A stretch of 7,056 nt of DNA from an uncultured Solobacterium sp. (GTDB lineage: Bacteria > Bacillota_I > Bacilli_A > Erysipelotrichales > Erysipelotrichaceae). The DNA lies in the NCBI GenBank assembly GCA_937910655.1, contig CALEMV010000269.1, positions 1-7,056 on the forward strand. The letters are read 5' to 3'. Every line of letters begins with the position of its first letter. Position 1 is the stretch's first letter. The translations under genes were made by a program, and so were the position numbers. Of this stretch, positions 1 to 6,264 are shown in pieces. Below the pieces are notes generated by a model. The model was not told the DNA's origin and made no database searches. It saw nothing but the letters and a program-made list of their open reading frames with translations.

Positions 1-66
1 GCTGGTAAACGTGAATTTACTAAACGTGCTAACAGCGAAATCATGAAACGCATCTTTACCAATTAA
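1..66 (+). CDS. C-terminal tail of an unidentified protein (partial)
   Basis: Frame 1 is open from the first base and ends at TAA (64-66), giving 21 residues rich in Lys/Arg (AGKREFTKRANSEIMKRIFTN). The fragment is too short for me to recognise a family. It is believable as a real gene end because an intrinsic terminator begins four bases after the stop codon. It converges on the minus-strand ula operon, so it is probably a separate transcription unit with no implied link to ascorbate metabolism. Confidence 0.6.
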   Translation, partial: AGKREFTKRANSEIMKRIFTN

Positions 67-69
67 CCA

Positions 70-102
70 AAAATACCGATGCTTATCTGGCGTCGGTATT
101 TT
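70..102. terminator. Bidirectional intrinsic terminator between converging genes
   Basis: Bases 70-82 pair with 90-102: AAAATACCGA against TCGGTATTTT, then one T-G wobble and two GC pairs, around a 7-nt loop (83-89). On the plus strand the 3' arm ends in TATTTT followed by CATTATTT, which suits the gene ending at 66. On the minus strand the arm ends in a run of five T (73-69), which suits the operon ending at 109. The position between two convergent stop codons supports use in both directions. Confidence 0.85.
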
Positions 103-108
103 CATTAT

Positions 109-957
109 TTAAAATACTTGCTCTAATTTTTCTCGTAGGAAACTTCCTGCATGTTTACAGATGTCTTTCCAGTTTTCTTCACCTGTATACCAGAATTCAC
201 CAGTAAACATACATACGCCCATATCCTTTAAGCATCTGATGTCTTCTACAAACTCTGTATGCCCTGTTCCAAATGGTATCTCACGATACTTGCCTGGGAC
301 TGTTTCTTTTAGGTGAGCTGCTACGATATGTCCCTTGCCCTTTTGGATATCGTCGATAACTGAGGTTTTATATATCTTCTCAGCGTTGGTTAGGTTTCCA
401 ATATCTGGATAGATTTGTAAGTATGGGCTATCAACGATATTTACATACTCCATCGCTTTTTCAACTGTATCCATAAATGGTGTTTCCATTGTTTCAAAGC
501 CCATGACGATACCGTACTTGGCTGCCATCTTGGTAGCGATGTAAAGATTCTTGATAAACTGTTTCTTGGTTTCTGCACTACCTTCCTTGTAATAAACATC
601 ATATCCAGCCAATTGGATAATACGAATACCCAAATCTTGTGCAAGATAAATAGCTTTTTCCATAATCTCTAGACTTCTTTCTTCAATCTTAGCGTCTAGA
701 TCACCGAATGGATATTTACGATGTCCACTTAGACACATCGTATGGATAGGAACACCAGTCTTTGCGATTGCTTGTTTAATCGCGTTTCTTTCCTCTTGAC
801 TCCAATCCAATCGTGCTAGTTTATCATCCGTTTCATCGATAGAAATCTCTAACCAATCAAAGCCAGATTCTTTACAGATAGTTAGCTTCTCTTGCCAAGA
901 TAATTCTTTAGGCATGGACTTTTCATACATGCCCAAACGATACGCTTTATTGTCCAT
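109..957 (-). CDS. ulaE: L-ribulose/L-xylulose 5-phosphate 3-epimerase (UlaE)
   Basis: Last gene of the operon. The enzyme is expected to interconvert L-xylulose 5-phosphate and L-ribulose 5-phosphate in the cytoplasm. It is a TIM-barrel of the xylose-isomerase-like family, close in my recollection to E. coli UlaE (284 aa): N-terminal [39 protein letters not shown] and YPDIGNL. Counting from the chosen start, the likely metal ligands are Glu155, Asp185, His215 and Glu254; the first two fall at the same numbers as in the E. coli enzyme. Upstream in-frame ATGs at 975 and 966 would add 6 or 3 residues. I prefer 957 because [13 protein letters not shown] lines up with the E. coli N-terminus and GGAAAG lies 10 nt upstream; this gives 282 aa. 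It overlaps the end of ulaF by 11 nt, so translation is probably coupled. Confidence 0.92.
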   Translation of the reverse strand: MDNKAYRLGMYEKSMPKELSWQEKLTICKESGFDWLEISIDETDDKLARLDWSQEERNAIKQAIAKTGVPIHTMCLSGHRKYPFGDLDAKIEERSLEIMEKAIYLAQDLGIRIIQLAGYDVYYKEGSAETKKQFIKNLYIATKMAAKYGIVMGFETMETPFMDTVEKAMEYVNIVDSPYLQIYPDIGNLTNAEKIYKTSVIDDIQKGKGHIVAAHLKETVPGKYREIPFGTGHTEFVEDIRCLKDMGVCMFTGEFWYTGEENWKDICKHAGSFLREKLEQVF

Positions 958-1636
958 AGTATGCATTCTTTCCATGTTTACGTAGATAGTGTTTATCTAA
1001 GAGTTCCTGCTGCATATTTCCCTTTTGTGGATTTAACATGTGCGCATGGAAGTTCATAAAGCAGATCTCTTCTAATACAACTGCATTATGTACTGCATTA
1101 AATGGATCACTACCCCAAGTAAATGGTCCATGACTATGTACCAGTACTGCAGGCACATCATCTGGTTCTTTATCCTTGAATGTTTCAACGATAACATTTC
1201 CTGTTTCCAGTTCATACTGTCCAGCGATTTCTTCTTCACTCATTTTTCTTGTACATGGTATCTCACCATAGAAGTAATCCCCATGTGTCGTTCCCATCGG
1301 TTTTACACCCAAGCCCGCTTGGGCAAAGCTTACCGCCCACTTACTATGGGTATGTACGATACCACCGATATGAGGGAAGTTACGATATAACACTAAATGT
1401 GTATCTGTATCGGAAGATGGTTTGTATTTACCTTCTACCTTTTCACCTGTTTTTACGTCTACGACGACCATATCCTCTGGTTTTAATTGATCATATTCAA
1501 CACCTGATGGTTTAATAACCATGAAACCCTTCTCACGGTCGATACCAGAAACGTTTCCCCAAGTAAAGACTACCAGTCCATTCTTAGGCAACATCATATT
1601 TGCCTCATATACTTTTTGTTTTAATTCTTCTAGCAT
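947..1636 (-). CDS. ulaF: L-ribulose-5-phosphate 4-epimerase (UlaF/AraD type)
   Basis: A 229-aa class II aldolase/epimerase fold protein, the usual length for AraD/UlaF/SgbE (228-231 aa). It is expected to convert L-ribulose 5-phosphate to D-xylulose 5-phosphate, the exit into the pentose phosphate pathway. Visible motifs are GNVSG (27-31), KPSGV (42-46), SSDTDTH with Asp76, IVHTHS with zinc ligands His95 and His97, HGD with Asp120, VHSHGPF with zinc ligand His169, and a C-terminal YYGQ with Tyr227. These correspond to the Asp76, His95, His97, Asp120, His171 and Tyr229 set known for E. coli AraD. The sequence alone does not separate UlaF from AraD; the ascorbate genes around it do. The ATG lies 2 nt after the upstream stop codon, and its Shine-Dalgarno (GAGGAA, 1647-1642) is inside the end of that gene, so translation is coupled. 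Confidence 0.93.
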   Translation of the reverse strand: MLEELKQKVYEANMMLPKNGLVVFTWGNVSGIDREKGFMVIKPSGVEYDQLKPEDMVVVDVKTGEKVEGKYKPSSDTDTHLVLYRNFPHIGGIVHTHSKWAVSFAQAGLGVKPMGTTHGDYFYGEIPCTRKMSEEEIAGQYELETGNVIVETFKDKEPDDVPAVLVHSHGPFTWGSDPFNAVHNAVVLEEICFMNFHAHMLNPQKGNMQQELLDKHYLRKHGKNAYYGQ

Positions 1637-1638
1637 AG

Positions 1639-2688
1639 TTATTCCTCAATCGTGTACAGTGCAATCTCATCTGTTTCGCGATTTGATACGAAGATCTTCT
1701 GCACATCATGATCTTTAAACGCTAACGCATTTGTAGGACCTGCATTACGATCTAAGTTTTCACTGACATATGTATTCGTTTCTTTGTCGTAAGAAAGTAG
1801 GTTGAGTTCTAGTTCATTCCTACGATAACCGTAGATACCATATACCTTGCCATTCATCTCTAATGGATAGATTGCATGCAAGAATGGCATCTTTCTTTCA
1901 TCTTCCCACACCTTCTGATATGAGCCATCTACTAGTTTATAGACAGCTAACGTATCACCATGGAATGGTGCGAAAGTCATGAGTTCCTTTTGTCCATCAC
2001 CATCAAAGTCTAGATACAACATATCTGAAGCAGGATCAGTTGTAAGTTGTTCGTATGTCCATTCACCATTTTCATCAGCTGGTGGAACAACCTTGAAGAT
2101 ACCGTTCTTTGTGCCGACTACAGCAATCTGATAATCCTCTTCTTCTGTCTTAAAGAAGCCATGATTTTGTGTCAAACCACTGATTAACGGTGTAAGTTCT
2201 AACTGATGATCTTCATCATAGATGGAGATATCTTCTGGCAGCTTCGCCACCCACACTCTTCCAGGGCAAGTCCAGTCATCTTTGAATGCATGTGCACTCT
2301 TCAATGTACAAGCCACAAGATACTTCTGATGATTTCTTTCAATCACACCAAAGCGATGTACGAATGGAAGTTTACACAGTGTATGAATCTGCCATTCACC
2401 ATCTTTTCTGAGGTAGTATACAATCTTGGAATCTGCACCATTATTTGGAGAATAGAACTTCCAAGTTGCTAGGAGTGTAGGATATGTCTGGTTTGGATAC
2501 TGTTCTAGTGACATCACACCACCTGGACCATCCCACAACTTCTCTATAAAGTTTCCCTCATAATCATATAAGTAACATGGGTCTTCTTTTTCAGCAGCAC
2601 ATGCTAGATAGTTTTTTCCATCAAATTCTACCTGTGCTAGTGCATAACACTTATTCAAAGTACCCAATACTTTCTTATTTACTTTCAT
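1639..2688 (-). CDS. Unrecognised 349-aa repeat protein, probable seven-bladed beta-propeller
   Basis: I do not recognise an orthologous family. The protein has no signal peptide or membrane segment and is probably cytoplasmic. By eye it is built of about seven repeats beginning near residues 14, 57, 111, 176, 222, 271 and 319. Each has an alternating hydrophobic strand, a turn (FDGKN, PNQTY, RNHQK, EEEDY, FDGDGQK, MNGK, KDHDV), a second strand ([38 protein letters not shown]), then a further strand ending in aromatic or hydrophobic residues (YLYDY, LAVYKL, LALYTI-like). Repeat 5 contains DFDGDG (Asp227, 229, 231, with Glu235 following), typical of the calcium loops of FG-GAP/VCBS propellers. 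His111, His176 and His271 open three of the repeats at equivalent places. The gene lies between ulaB and ulaF, with AAAGG 8 nt before its ATG, and ends 2 nt before ulaF. It could be an enzyme on an ascorbate-derived sugar acid or a binding protein; no activity can be assigned. Confidence 0.88.
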   Translation of the reverse strand: MKVNKKVLGTLNKCYALAQVEFDGKNYLACAAEKEDPCYLYDYEGNFIEKLWDGPGGVMSLEQYPNQTYPTLLATWKFYSPNNGADSKIVYYLRKDGEWQIHTLCKLPFVHRFGVIERNHQKYLVACTLKSAHAFKDDWTCPGRVWVAKLPEDISIYDEDHQLELTPLISGLTQNHGFFKTEEEDYQIAVVGTKNGIFKVVPPADENGEWTYEQLTTDPASDMLYLDFDGDGQKELMTFAPFHGDTLAVYKLVDGSYQKVWEDERKMPFLHAIYPLEMNGKVYGIYGYRRNELELNLLSYDKETNTYVSENLDRNAGPTNALAFKDHDVQKIFVSNRETDEIALYTIEE

Positions 2689-2703
2689 TCAGTAAACCTT
2701 TCT

Positions 2704-2730
2704 AAAAAGCTACTGCTCAGCAGTAGCTTT
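2704..2730 (-). terminator. Intercistronic hairpin with T-run: internal terminator/attenuator
   Basis: Bases 2706-2716 (AAAGCTACTGC) are perfectly complementary to 2720-2730 (GCAGTAGCTTT), with only TCA as loop. Read on the minus strand, the 3' arm runs into five T (2708-2704) and then AG, the form of an intrinsic terminator with a short T tract. It starts five bases after the ulaB stop codon and ends just before the Shine-Dalgarno of the next gene. Because more co-directional operon genes follow, it probably acts as a partial terminator or 3' stabiliser, giving more PTS mRNA than epimerase mRNA. No competing antiterminator fold was identified. Confidence 0.75.
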
Positions 2731-2735
2731 CGTTG

Positions 2736-3029
2736 TTATTCTGCAAAGCCTGCTTCTTTTAAAAGTGCTTGTGCTTCTTTATCTGATAGTACGTTCTTCA
2801 TGCCACAGATTTTAACGCCTTTTTTCTCTGCATCTGTAAACATGTTCTTAAAGTTTAGTGGGCAAAATACAACATCATATTGAGTTGCCGCACTCTTACC
2901 TTCTGATAAAGAACAGTGATGAATTGTAGATACCTCTACACCTAAATCCTTACATGCCTTTTCCACTCTCATCTTCATCATCAAAGATGTTCCGGCTCCG
3001 TTTGCACATGCGACTAAAACTTTAATCAT
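2736..3029 (-). CDS. ulaB: PTS ascorbate-specific EIIB component (UlaB)
   Basis: A small 97-aa cytoplasmic protein with a Rossmann-like EIIB fold of the lactose/ascorbate type; E. coli UlaB is about 101 aa. It receives phosphate from EIIA (UlaC) and passes it to ascorbate entering through UlaA. The N-terminus MIKVLVACANGAGTS carries the phosphorylated Cys8 followed by the phosphate-binding P-loop (NGAGTS) and MMKM, as in UlaB and SgaB proteins. VVFCPLN and GMKNVLS towards the C-terminus also fit the family. The ATG follows the ulaA stop by 7 nt. Its Shine-Dalgarno AAGGAG (3045-3040) lies inside the end of ulaA, so the two are translated together. A terminator-like hairpin follows the stop codon. 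Confidence 0.94.
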   Translation of the reverse strand: MIKVLVACANGAGTSLMMKMRVEKACKDLGVEVSTIHHCSLSEGKSAATQYDVVFCPLNFKNMFTDAEKKGVKICGMKNVLSDKEAQALLKEAGFAE

Positions 3030-3036
3030 TTGTTGT

Positions 3037-4497
3037 TCACTCCTTCTTTACTTTTTCTTTATAAGCTTCGTAATCCTCTACACATAAGAAATATGTATCT
3101 GGATGGCTACGATATTGTAACTGTGGAATCAAGATTAGCACTACTAAGATAATTGCTAAACCAATGAATCCTGCATACTTCATGATAACAGTGAAGATTG
3201 GCCATACAACTGCCCAGTCCCACATACCTAAATAACCACCATGAGCCGCAAGTCCTACTGCACCAGCGATTAAAGCACTACCGAATACTTGGCATAATCC
3301 TGAGATGAATGGGAATAACATAGCAGCCTTAATGCCGCCCTTATTATTTGCGTATACAGCAATTGTTGCGTTATCAAAGAATACTGGAACGAACCCTGCA
3401 ATAACAATTGTTGGAGACTTCAATAATAGTAATGCGATGATAGCGATAAACTGACCTAATGCACCGAATAAGAAACCGATAGTTACTGCATTAGGGCTAC
3501 CAAATCCATATGTAGCTGCACAGTCGATACCAGGAACAGCACCAGGTAAGAATGTATTGGAAATACCCTGGAATGAGTTTGTTAATTCTGTTACGAATGT
3601 ACGTACACCAAGTTGTAAGATGGCAAGATAAACAGCAAACTTGAGTGATGTATCTACTACATACATGAAGAAGCTTGCGCCTTCTTTAAGAACCTTTGTT
3701 TCAATGAAGTAATCCTTACCTAATACAGCCATGATAGCACCAAAGAAGATCATCATTAAGATAGCTGTAGAAACCATGTTTTCATTGAAGATTGACATGA
3801 AACCAGGTAATTGGATATCTTCAATTCTCTTAGAATTCTTCTTATTTCCAAATAACTTCTTAGATAAGTATGAGAAGAATGCGATACCAAACATCTGTTG
3901 GTGAGCTACACAGAATCCACCGCCATCTGTTAAGTCCTGAGAAATTTCAACTGTGAGATTAGAACCAACTGCCCAATATAAACCAAGAATGAGTGACATA
4001 ACAATTAATATTGGTGTATCACCCAACTGTGGGAAGCAGAATAGAATTAACCAGAATGCTGTAGCGGCCTGTTGCATTTGAACGTGGCCTGTTGTAAATA
4101 CTGCACGTAATTTTGTAATCTTGTTAAACTTAACAAGAACTAAGTTAAAGATAAACGCAATTAACAATAGGAACATGACTTGTGAGAAGCTACGTCCAAT
4201 TCCCTCCATTGCTGACTGCACTGCATTTTGTCCGAAGTATGGATCGATAACCATTGCATCTAAGTTAAAGCGATCTTTTAATCCAACAAGAATTGGTCTA
4301 AAGTTACTTACTAATCCACCAGAACCTACACTTAAGATTAAGAAACCAACGGTTGCCTTAATAAAGCCTGCTAGTGAATCGTACCAAGTCTTTTTCTGAA
4401 GAATGTAACCAATTAAAACGATTAAACCAATAAAGTATGCTGGTTTGGTCAAGATATTACTTGCGAACCATACCCAAATTCCGTATAAAATGCTCAT
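3037..4497 (-). CDS. ulaA: PTS ascorbate-specific EIIC permease (UlaA)
   Basis: A 486-aa integral membrane transporter that imports L-ascorbate and presents it for phosphorylation by UlaB. Long hydrophobic segments (for example around 20-34, 46-60, 106-124, 145-177, 243-260, 338-359, 364-380 and 440-460) fit the roughly 11-helix UlaA fold. Conserved stretches include TTGHVQMQQ (135-143), DGGGFCVAHQQMF (191-203), NENMVSTAI (238-246), GVRTFVTEL (297-305) and the loop GIDCAATYGFGSPNAV (323-338). Comparable stretches occur in E. coli UlaA (465 aa) and, as I recall, the H-Q and I-D-C-A regions contribute to its substrate site. The C-terminal tail after about 460 is charged and cytoplasmic. It starts at ATG with a G-rich Shine-Dalgarno (AGGGGGA) 3 nt upstream, 17 nt after ulaC. 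No separate EIIB or EIIA domain is fused to it. Confidence 0.95.
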   Translation of the reverse strand: MSILYGIWVWFASNILTKPAYFIGLIVLIGYILQKKTWYDSLAGFIKATVGFLILSVGSGGLVSNFRPILVGLKDRFNLDAMVIDPYFGQNAVQSAMEGIGRSFSQVMFLLLIAFIFNLVLVKFNKITKLRAVFTTGHVQMQQAATAFWLILFCFPQLGDTPILIVMSLILGLYWAVGSNLTVEISQDLTDGGGFCVAHQQMFGIAFFSYLSKKLFGNKKNSKRIEDIQLPGFMSIFNENMVSTAILMMIFFGAIMAVLGKDYFIETKVLKEGASFFMYVVDTSLKFAVYLAILQLGVRTFVTELTNSFQGISNTFLPGAVPGIDCAATYGFGSPNAVTIGFLFGALGQFIAIIALLLLKSPTIVIAGFVPVFFDNATIAVYANNKGGIKAAMLFPFISGLCQVFGSALIAGAVGLAAHGGYLGMWDWAVVWPIFTVIMKYAGFIGLAIILVVLILIPQLQYRSHPDTYFLCVEDYEAYKEKVKKE

Positions 4498-4514
4498 ATT
4501 TCCCCCTAATTATA

Positions 4515-4970
4515 TTATTTGTATTTTTCGATGACCTTTCTTAAGTCATCATCATTGTGAACTTCCAGTAAGTCATTGACGACTTCTTCGTTCATTAATA
4601 GTTCAGATAGCTGCATCATATTATTTAGATGTTGATCATGATTCACAGCAGCGAGTGTAAAGAATAGTTTTGCGTCTTTTTCTCTATCATTATCGTCGAA
4701 CGCAACTGGCTTCTCTACCTTCATAAAGCCAATACCAGTTTTGTATACACCCTCTGCACCTAGCGTAGAATGCGGCATTGCTACATTAGGACAAATCACG
4801 ATGTATGGTCCATATTCTGTAACACATTTGATAATTGCTTCTACATAACGATTATCGATGAATCCTTGTTCGATCAACGTTTCACCACAACCTTTGATGG
4901 CATCTTGCCAAGTTGTAAATTCTTGATGGTAGCTAGTCAGATGATTATCTAGTATTTCTTGTAATAACAT
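4515..4970 (-). CDS. ulaC: PTS ascorbate-specific EIIA component (UlaC)
   Basis: A 151-aa cytoplasmic EIIA of the mannitol/fructose (type 2) fold; E. coli UlaC is 154 aa. It takes phosphate from HPr and hands it to Cys8 of UlaB. The active-site motif is visible as NVAMPHST, with phosphorylated His67. A second conserved region, FTLAAVNHDQHL, holds His111 and His114 and matches the histidine region near the active site in this fold. The gene starts 13 nt after the ulaG stop with TGGAG 7 nt before the ATG. UlaC precedes UlaA here, whereas the E. coli order is ulaA-ulaB-ulaC. There is no fused regulatory (PRD) domain, so it is a pure transport component. Confidence 0.94.
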   Translation of the reverse strand: MLLQEILDNHLTSYHQEFTTWQDAIKGCGETLIEQGFIDNRYVEAIIKCVTEYGPYIVICPNVAMPHSTLGAEGVYKTGIGFMKVEKPVAFDDNDREKDAKLFFTLAAVNHDQHLNNMMQLSELLMNEEVVNDLLEVHNDDDLRKVIEKYK

Positions 4971-4983
4971 TTATTTTCTCCAA

Positions 4984-6048
4984 TTATAGAATACTTGGGA
5001 ATGGAACATTACGCTCCTTTGTAAAGCAGTCTTCAAATCCACGGCGATAATGGAACTTGAGTAAGTCCTTATCTAAAGGCCATGTATACTTACCACCTAC
5101 ATCCCAAATGAATGGATGGAACTTATACTTCAGTGTATCCTTCTTGAAGTTATATACTAACATAATTTCTTCAGGATCTGCCTTCATATTTGTCCATACA
5201 TCATGGTGTAAAGGAATAATTACCTTTGCGTTAGTTGCTTCACCCATTCTGCACATATCAACAGATGTCATCTTATCCTGGCATCCTACAGGGTTTTCAC
5301 CATATGCACCAAAGGCAATATCAATATTGTACTTCTTACCGATATCCGCATAGCAGATACTATAGTGTGAATCACCAGTATGATATACAGTTCCTGCAGG
5401 CATCTCAATTAAGTAGTTGACTGCTTTTTGATCCATGTTTGTAGGACAAATGCCTGCAATATCTTCGCCTACTTCTGTTGTGACTAGACATGTTCTGTCA
5501 TAGGACTCTAATACATGAATCTTTGTATCCTTGATTGTAATGATATCCCCTGGCTTAACAACTTTACAACGCTCTTCCGGAACACCCCAGCCAACCCACT
5601 TTTTCACACACTCTAATGGTCCAATAAATGGCACATCATCGCTACAGTTCTTTAATACAGCTGCCGCAAAGAATGGGTCGATATGATCGTTATGATAATG
5701 AGTTGCTAATACTGCATCGCACTTTGTTACACCAAATGGATCATAAACAATTGGTGCTGCACGCAGATTAGGTTGTAGATTTTCAACGCCCATCATATTT
5801 CTCATTTGATGGTATGGGGCCATGGATGATACTTTTTGTGTTCTCTTTCCATTACCAAACCATAAGTCGATTGCGATGTTTGTGTCATTTTCTGTTTTAA
5901 ACCATACACCTACACATCCCAACCACCACATTGAAAATGTACCAGGTTCAACAACTGTGTTGTCAATCTCTTCATTTAGCCATGTTCCCCATTCTGGGAA
6001 AGCGCCTAAAATCCAAGACTCCCTTGTAATTTCATTTACTTTTGGCAT
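4984..6048 (-). CDS. ulaG: L-ascorbate-6-phosphate lactonase (UlaG)
   Basis: First gene of the operon. It hydrolyses L-ascorbate 6-phosphate, the PTS product, to 3-keto-L-gulonate 6-phosphate in the cytoplasm. It belongs to the metallo-beta-lactamase superfamily, and E. coli UlaG is manganese-dependent. From the chosen start the protein has 354 aa, the same as E. coli UlaG. Motifs in order: [21 protein letters not shown] (7-27), MWWLG (40-44), the metal motif THYHNDH with His117, His119, Asp121 and His122, [10 protein letters not shown] (152-161), TGDSHYS with Asp226 and His228, GAYGENP (248-254), IPLHHD with His281 and His282, and WPLDKD (323-328). An in-frame ATG at 6087 would add 13 residues ([13 protein letters not shown]), but [12 protein letters not shown] matches the family N-terminus and has an ideal Shine-Dalgarno, so 6048 is the start. 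Confidence 0.96.
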   Translation of the reverse strand: MPKVNEITRESWILGAFPEWGTWLNEEIDNTVVEPGTFSMWWLGCVGVWFKTENDTNIAIDLWFGNGKRTQKVSSMAPYHQMRNMMGVENLQPNLRAAPIVYDPFGVTKCDAVLATHYHNDHIDPFFAAAVLKNCSDDVPFIGPLECVKKWVGWGVPEERCKVVKPGDIITIKDTKIHVLESYDRTCLVTTEVGEDIAGICPTNMDQKAVNYLIEMPAGTVYHTGDSHYSICYADIGKKYNIDIAFGAYGENPVGCQDKMTSVDMCRMGEATNAKVIIPLHHDVWTNMKADPEEIMLVYNFKKDTLKYKFHPFIWDVGGKYTWPLDKDLLKFHYRRGFEDCFTKERNVPFPSIL

Positions 6049-6053
6049 GATAA

Positions 6054-6060
6054 CCTCCTT
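6054..6060 (-). promoter_or_regulatory. Consensus ribosome binding site of ulaG
   Basis: The minus strand reads AAGGAGG (6060-6054), then 5 nt, then the ATG at 6048-6046. This perfect site decides the start of ulaG over the in-frame ATG at 6087, which has no comparable site in front of it. Confidence 0.92.
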
Positions 6061-6086
6061 TGTGATGGTTTTATCATACCAACACA
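6061..6086. repeat. Imperfect dyad in the ulaG leader, next to the ribosome binding site
   Basis: TGTG (6061-6064) and TGGT (6066-6069) pair with ACCA (6078-6081) and CACA (6083-6086), with one A-A mismatch and an 8-nt loop. In the minus-strand mRNA this gives a hairpin whose last base directly precedes AAGGAGG. It could protect or expose the ribosome binding site, or serve as a protein-binding dyad in the DNA. The stem is short, so function is uncertain. Confidence 0.45.
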
Positions 6087-6089
6087 TTT

Positions 6090-6102
6090 TTTGATTATCA
6101 AA
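6090..6102. promoter_or_regulatory. Palindromic operator candidate at the ula transcription start
   Basis: TTTGAT-T-ATCAAA is a perfect 6+1+6 inverted repeat. It lies just downstream of the ula -10 box (6110-6105), covering the expected start point near 6098. That is a typical place for a repressor to block transcription. The diverging DeoR-family regulator is the obvious candidate ligand, but binding is inferred from position only. Confidence 0.5.
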
Positions 6103-6104
6103 GA

Positions 6105-6133
6105 ATTATATGTTCATTTAATCATTTTTACGA
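6105..6133 (-). promoter_or_regulatory. Promoter candidate for the ula operon
   Basis: The minus strand has a consensus -10 box TATAAT at 6110-6105. Seventeen bases further upstream is TCGTAA (6133-6128), only a 3/6 match to TTGACA. The implied start near 6098 gives a leader of about 50 nt. The poor -35 box suggests a weak or factor-dependent promoter; I saw no clear catabolite (cre) palindrome. Confidence 0.55.
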
Positions 6134-6160
6134 TTTATTTGTTAGATTTAATCATTTTTA
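6116..6160. repeat. Two 15-bp direct repeats, 30 bp apart
   Basis: ATTTAATCATTTTTA occurs identically at 6116-6130 and 6146-6160. The 30-bp period is close to three helical turns, so both copies face the same side of the DNA. The proximal copy overlaps the -35/spacer region of the ula promoter and the distal one lies upstream of it. They are likely binding sites for one regulator, although chance similarity in AT-rich DNA cannot be excluded. Confidence 0.5.
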
Positions 6161-6211
6161 TATATTTGTATCATACTATTTGGCATTATTTTAAAGAATT
6201 ATAATATTTAT

Positions 6212-6240
6212 ATGATTATTCATTCATTAAATGTTATAAT
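6212..6240 (+). promoter_or_regulatory. Promoter candidate for the divergent regulator, extended -10
   Basis: TGTTATAAT (6232-6240) is a perfect extended -10 element (TGnTATAAT). The -35 position, 17 bp upstream (ATGATT, 6212-6217), is weak, as is common with extended -10 promoters. Transcription would start near 6247, leaving a leader of about 18 nt before the ATG at 6265. A second possibility is TTGGCA (6180-6185) with TAATAT (6202-6207), 16 bp apart. Confidence 0.6.
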
Positions 6241-6243
6241 CAT
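6212..6243. promoter_or_regulatory. Inverted repeat overlapping the regulator promoter
   Basis: ATGATTAT (6212-6219) is the exact reverse complement of ATAATCAT (6236-6243). The right arm covers most of the regulator's -10 box and the left arm its -35 position. Both arms contain AATCAT (or its complement), the hexamer also found at 6120-6125 and 6150-6155. This fits autoregulation through a shared half-site, by inference only. Confidence 0.45.
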
Positions 6244-6264
6244 TTCAAAGATGGAGAACAGAAT

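Noticed and set aside
1..66. Assigning the upstream gene fragment to UlaD or to a GTPase because of the FTKRA string
   Set aside because: Twenty-one C-terminal residues are not enough; FTKRA in MnmE lies near the N-terminal part, and nothing in the fragment resembles the end of a UlaD barrel.
441..644. Small ORF of 67 codons antiparallel-frame to ulaE coding sequence
   Set aside because: It lies entirely inside ulaE in another frame of the same strand, with no motif or ribosome binding site; it is a shadow ORF.
958..975. Longer UlaE starting at 975 (or 966)
   Set aside because: No Shine-Dalgarno precedes the 975 ATG, and alignment from memory to E. coli UlaE begins at the methionine encoded at 957-955.
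6049..6087. A 13-residue N-terminal extension of UlaG from an upstream in-frame ATG at 6087
   Set aside because: The extension does not look like the family, has no ribosome binding site, and would overlap the ideal AAGGAGG site and leader; the 354-aa form matches the known UlaG length.
5057..6094. Several plus-strand ORFs of 60-100 codons opposite ulaG, and similar ones opposite ulaF, ulaC and ulaA
   Set aside because: They lie opposite strongly conserved coding sequence, have unnatural composition, and carry no recognisable domain or initiation site.
6169..6185. Catabolite response element (cre) near the ula promoter
   Set aside because: No stretch in the intergenic region shows the central CG and flanking TG/CA of a cre palindrome convincingly.
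6049..6264. Riboswitch, CRISPR array or attachment site in the AT-rich intergenic region
   Set aside because: Repeats there are short, few and irregular, with no repeat-spacer pattern and no elaborate conserved RNA fold; promoter and operator elements explain them better.
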